This document shows, piece by piece, positions 63,961 through 64,000 of a DNA stretch of 64,000 nucleotides. Positions within the stretch are counted from its first letter, which is position 1; each line of letters opens with the position of its first letter. The DNA is taken from contig JAODUO010000139.1 in assembly GCA_025642075.2 (NCBI GenBank), forward strand, positions 141,001 to 205,000, written 5' to 3'. The notes beneath the pieces were generated by a model. That model saw only the letters and a list, made by a program, of their open reading frames with translations, ran no database searches and was not told the DNA's origin. Made by a program: the position numbers and the translations under genes. This stretch comes from Ridgeia piscesae. Lineage: Eukaryota > Annelida > Polychaeta > Sabellida > Siboglinidae.

Positions 63961-64000
63961 TTCCACTTTCGTTCCTATATATGGATACAATTTATTTCTA

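Overview
The window is nuclear DNA from an animal, probably a marine invertebrate. Genes are split by GT-AG introns of 0.2 to 6 kb, the sequence is AT-rich, and it is crowded with microsatellites and decayed retroelements of metazoan type. I cannot name the species from sequence alone. Both recognisable genes lie on the + strand, head to tail.

Region 1 (1 to about 5 kb) holds no complete gene. Its first 2.4 kb carries two decayed, oppositely oriented pieces that resemble a transposon-associated protein family. The rest is non-coding and partly matches the DNA upstream of 21.3 kb.

Region 2 (5.0 to 42.8 kb) is the 3' part of a leucine-rich-repeat (LRR) gene of the ribonuclease-inhibitor/NLR kind. 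Its 5' exons (NACHT, death-fold, or a signal peptide if secreted) lie outside the window. Two alternating exon types, A (84 bp) and B (87 bp), each encode one LRR. They form an array A-B-A-B-A-B-A-B-A-B-A, followed by five diverged exons that encode four more LRRs. Every intron is phase 2, so exons can be duplicated or skipped without loss of frame. The introns were copied along with the exons. Protein differences between B copies fall only at the exon ends, which encode the concave beta-strand of the LRR.

These introns also hold two copies of a Penelope-like reverse-transcriptase fragment, a TTAA-flanked 239-bp MITE, LINE remnants, a tRNA-derived SINE, and a 3-kb DNA transposon with about 0.8-kb terminal inverted repeats. 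Very large microsatellites (GATA, GTAG, TATATG, GTGA, CA) sit just after the A-exon donors.

Region 3 (42.8 to 48.2 kb) holds the 3' UTR and intergenic DNA, with diverged repeats and possible poly(A) signals.

Region 4 (48.20 to 60.23 kb) is a complete 15-exon gene for SRP54, the GTPase of the signal recognition particle (502 aa). Its introns carry a MITE-like element with an iterated 15-16 bp motif, a second SINE, a perfect 55-bp inverted repeat and three minisatellites.

Region 5 (60.2 to 64 kb) has the SRP54 3' UTR, TA repeats and a CpG-richer stretch near 62.9 to 63.9 kb that may belong to another gene, which I could not identify.

All family assignments rest on reading the translations from memory. 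No database search was run.
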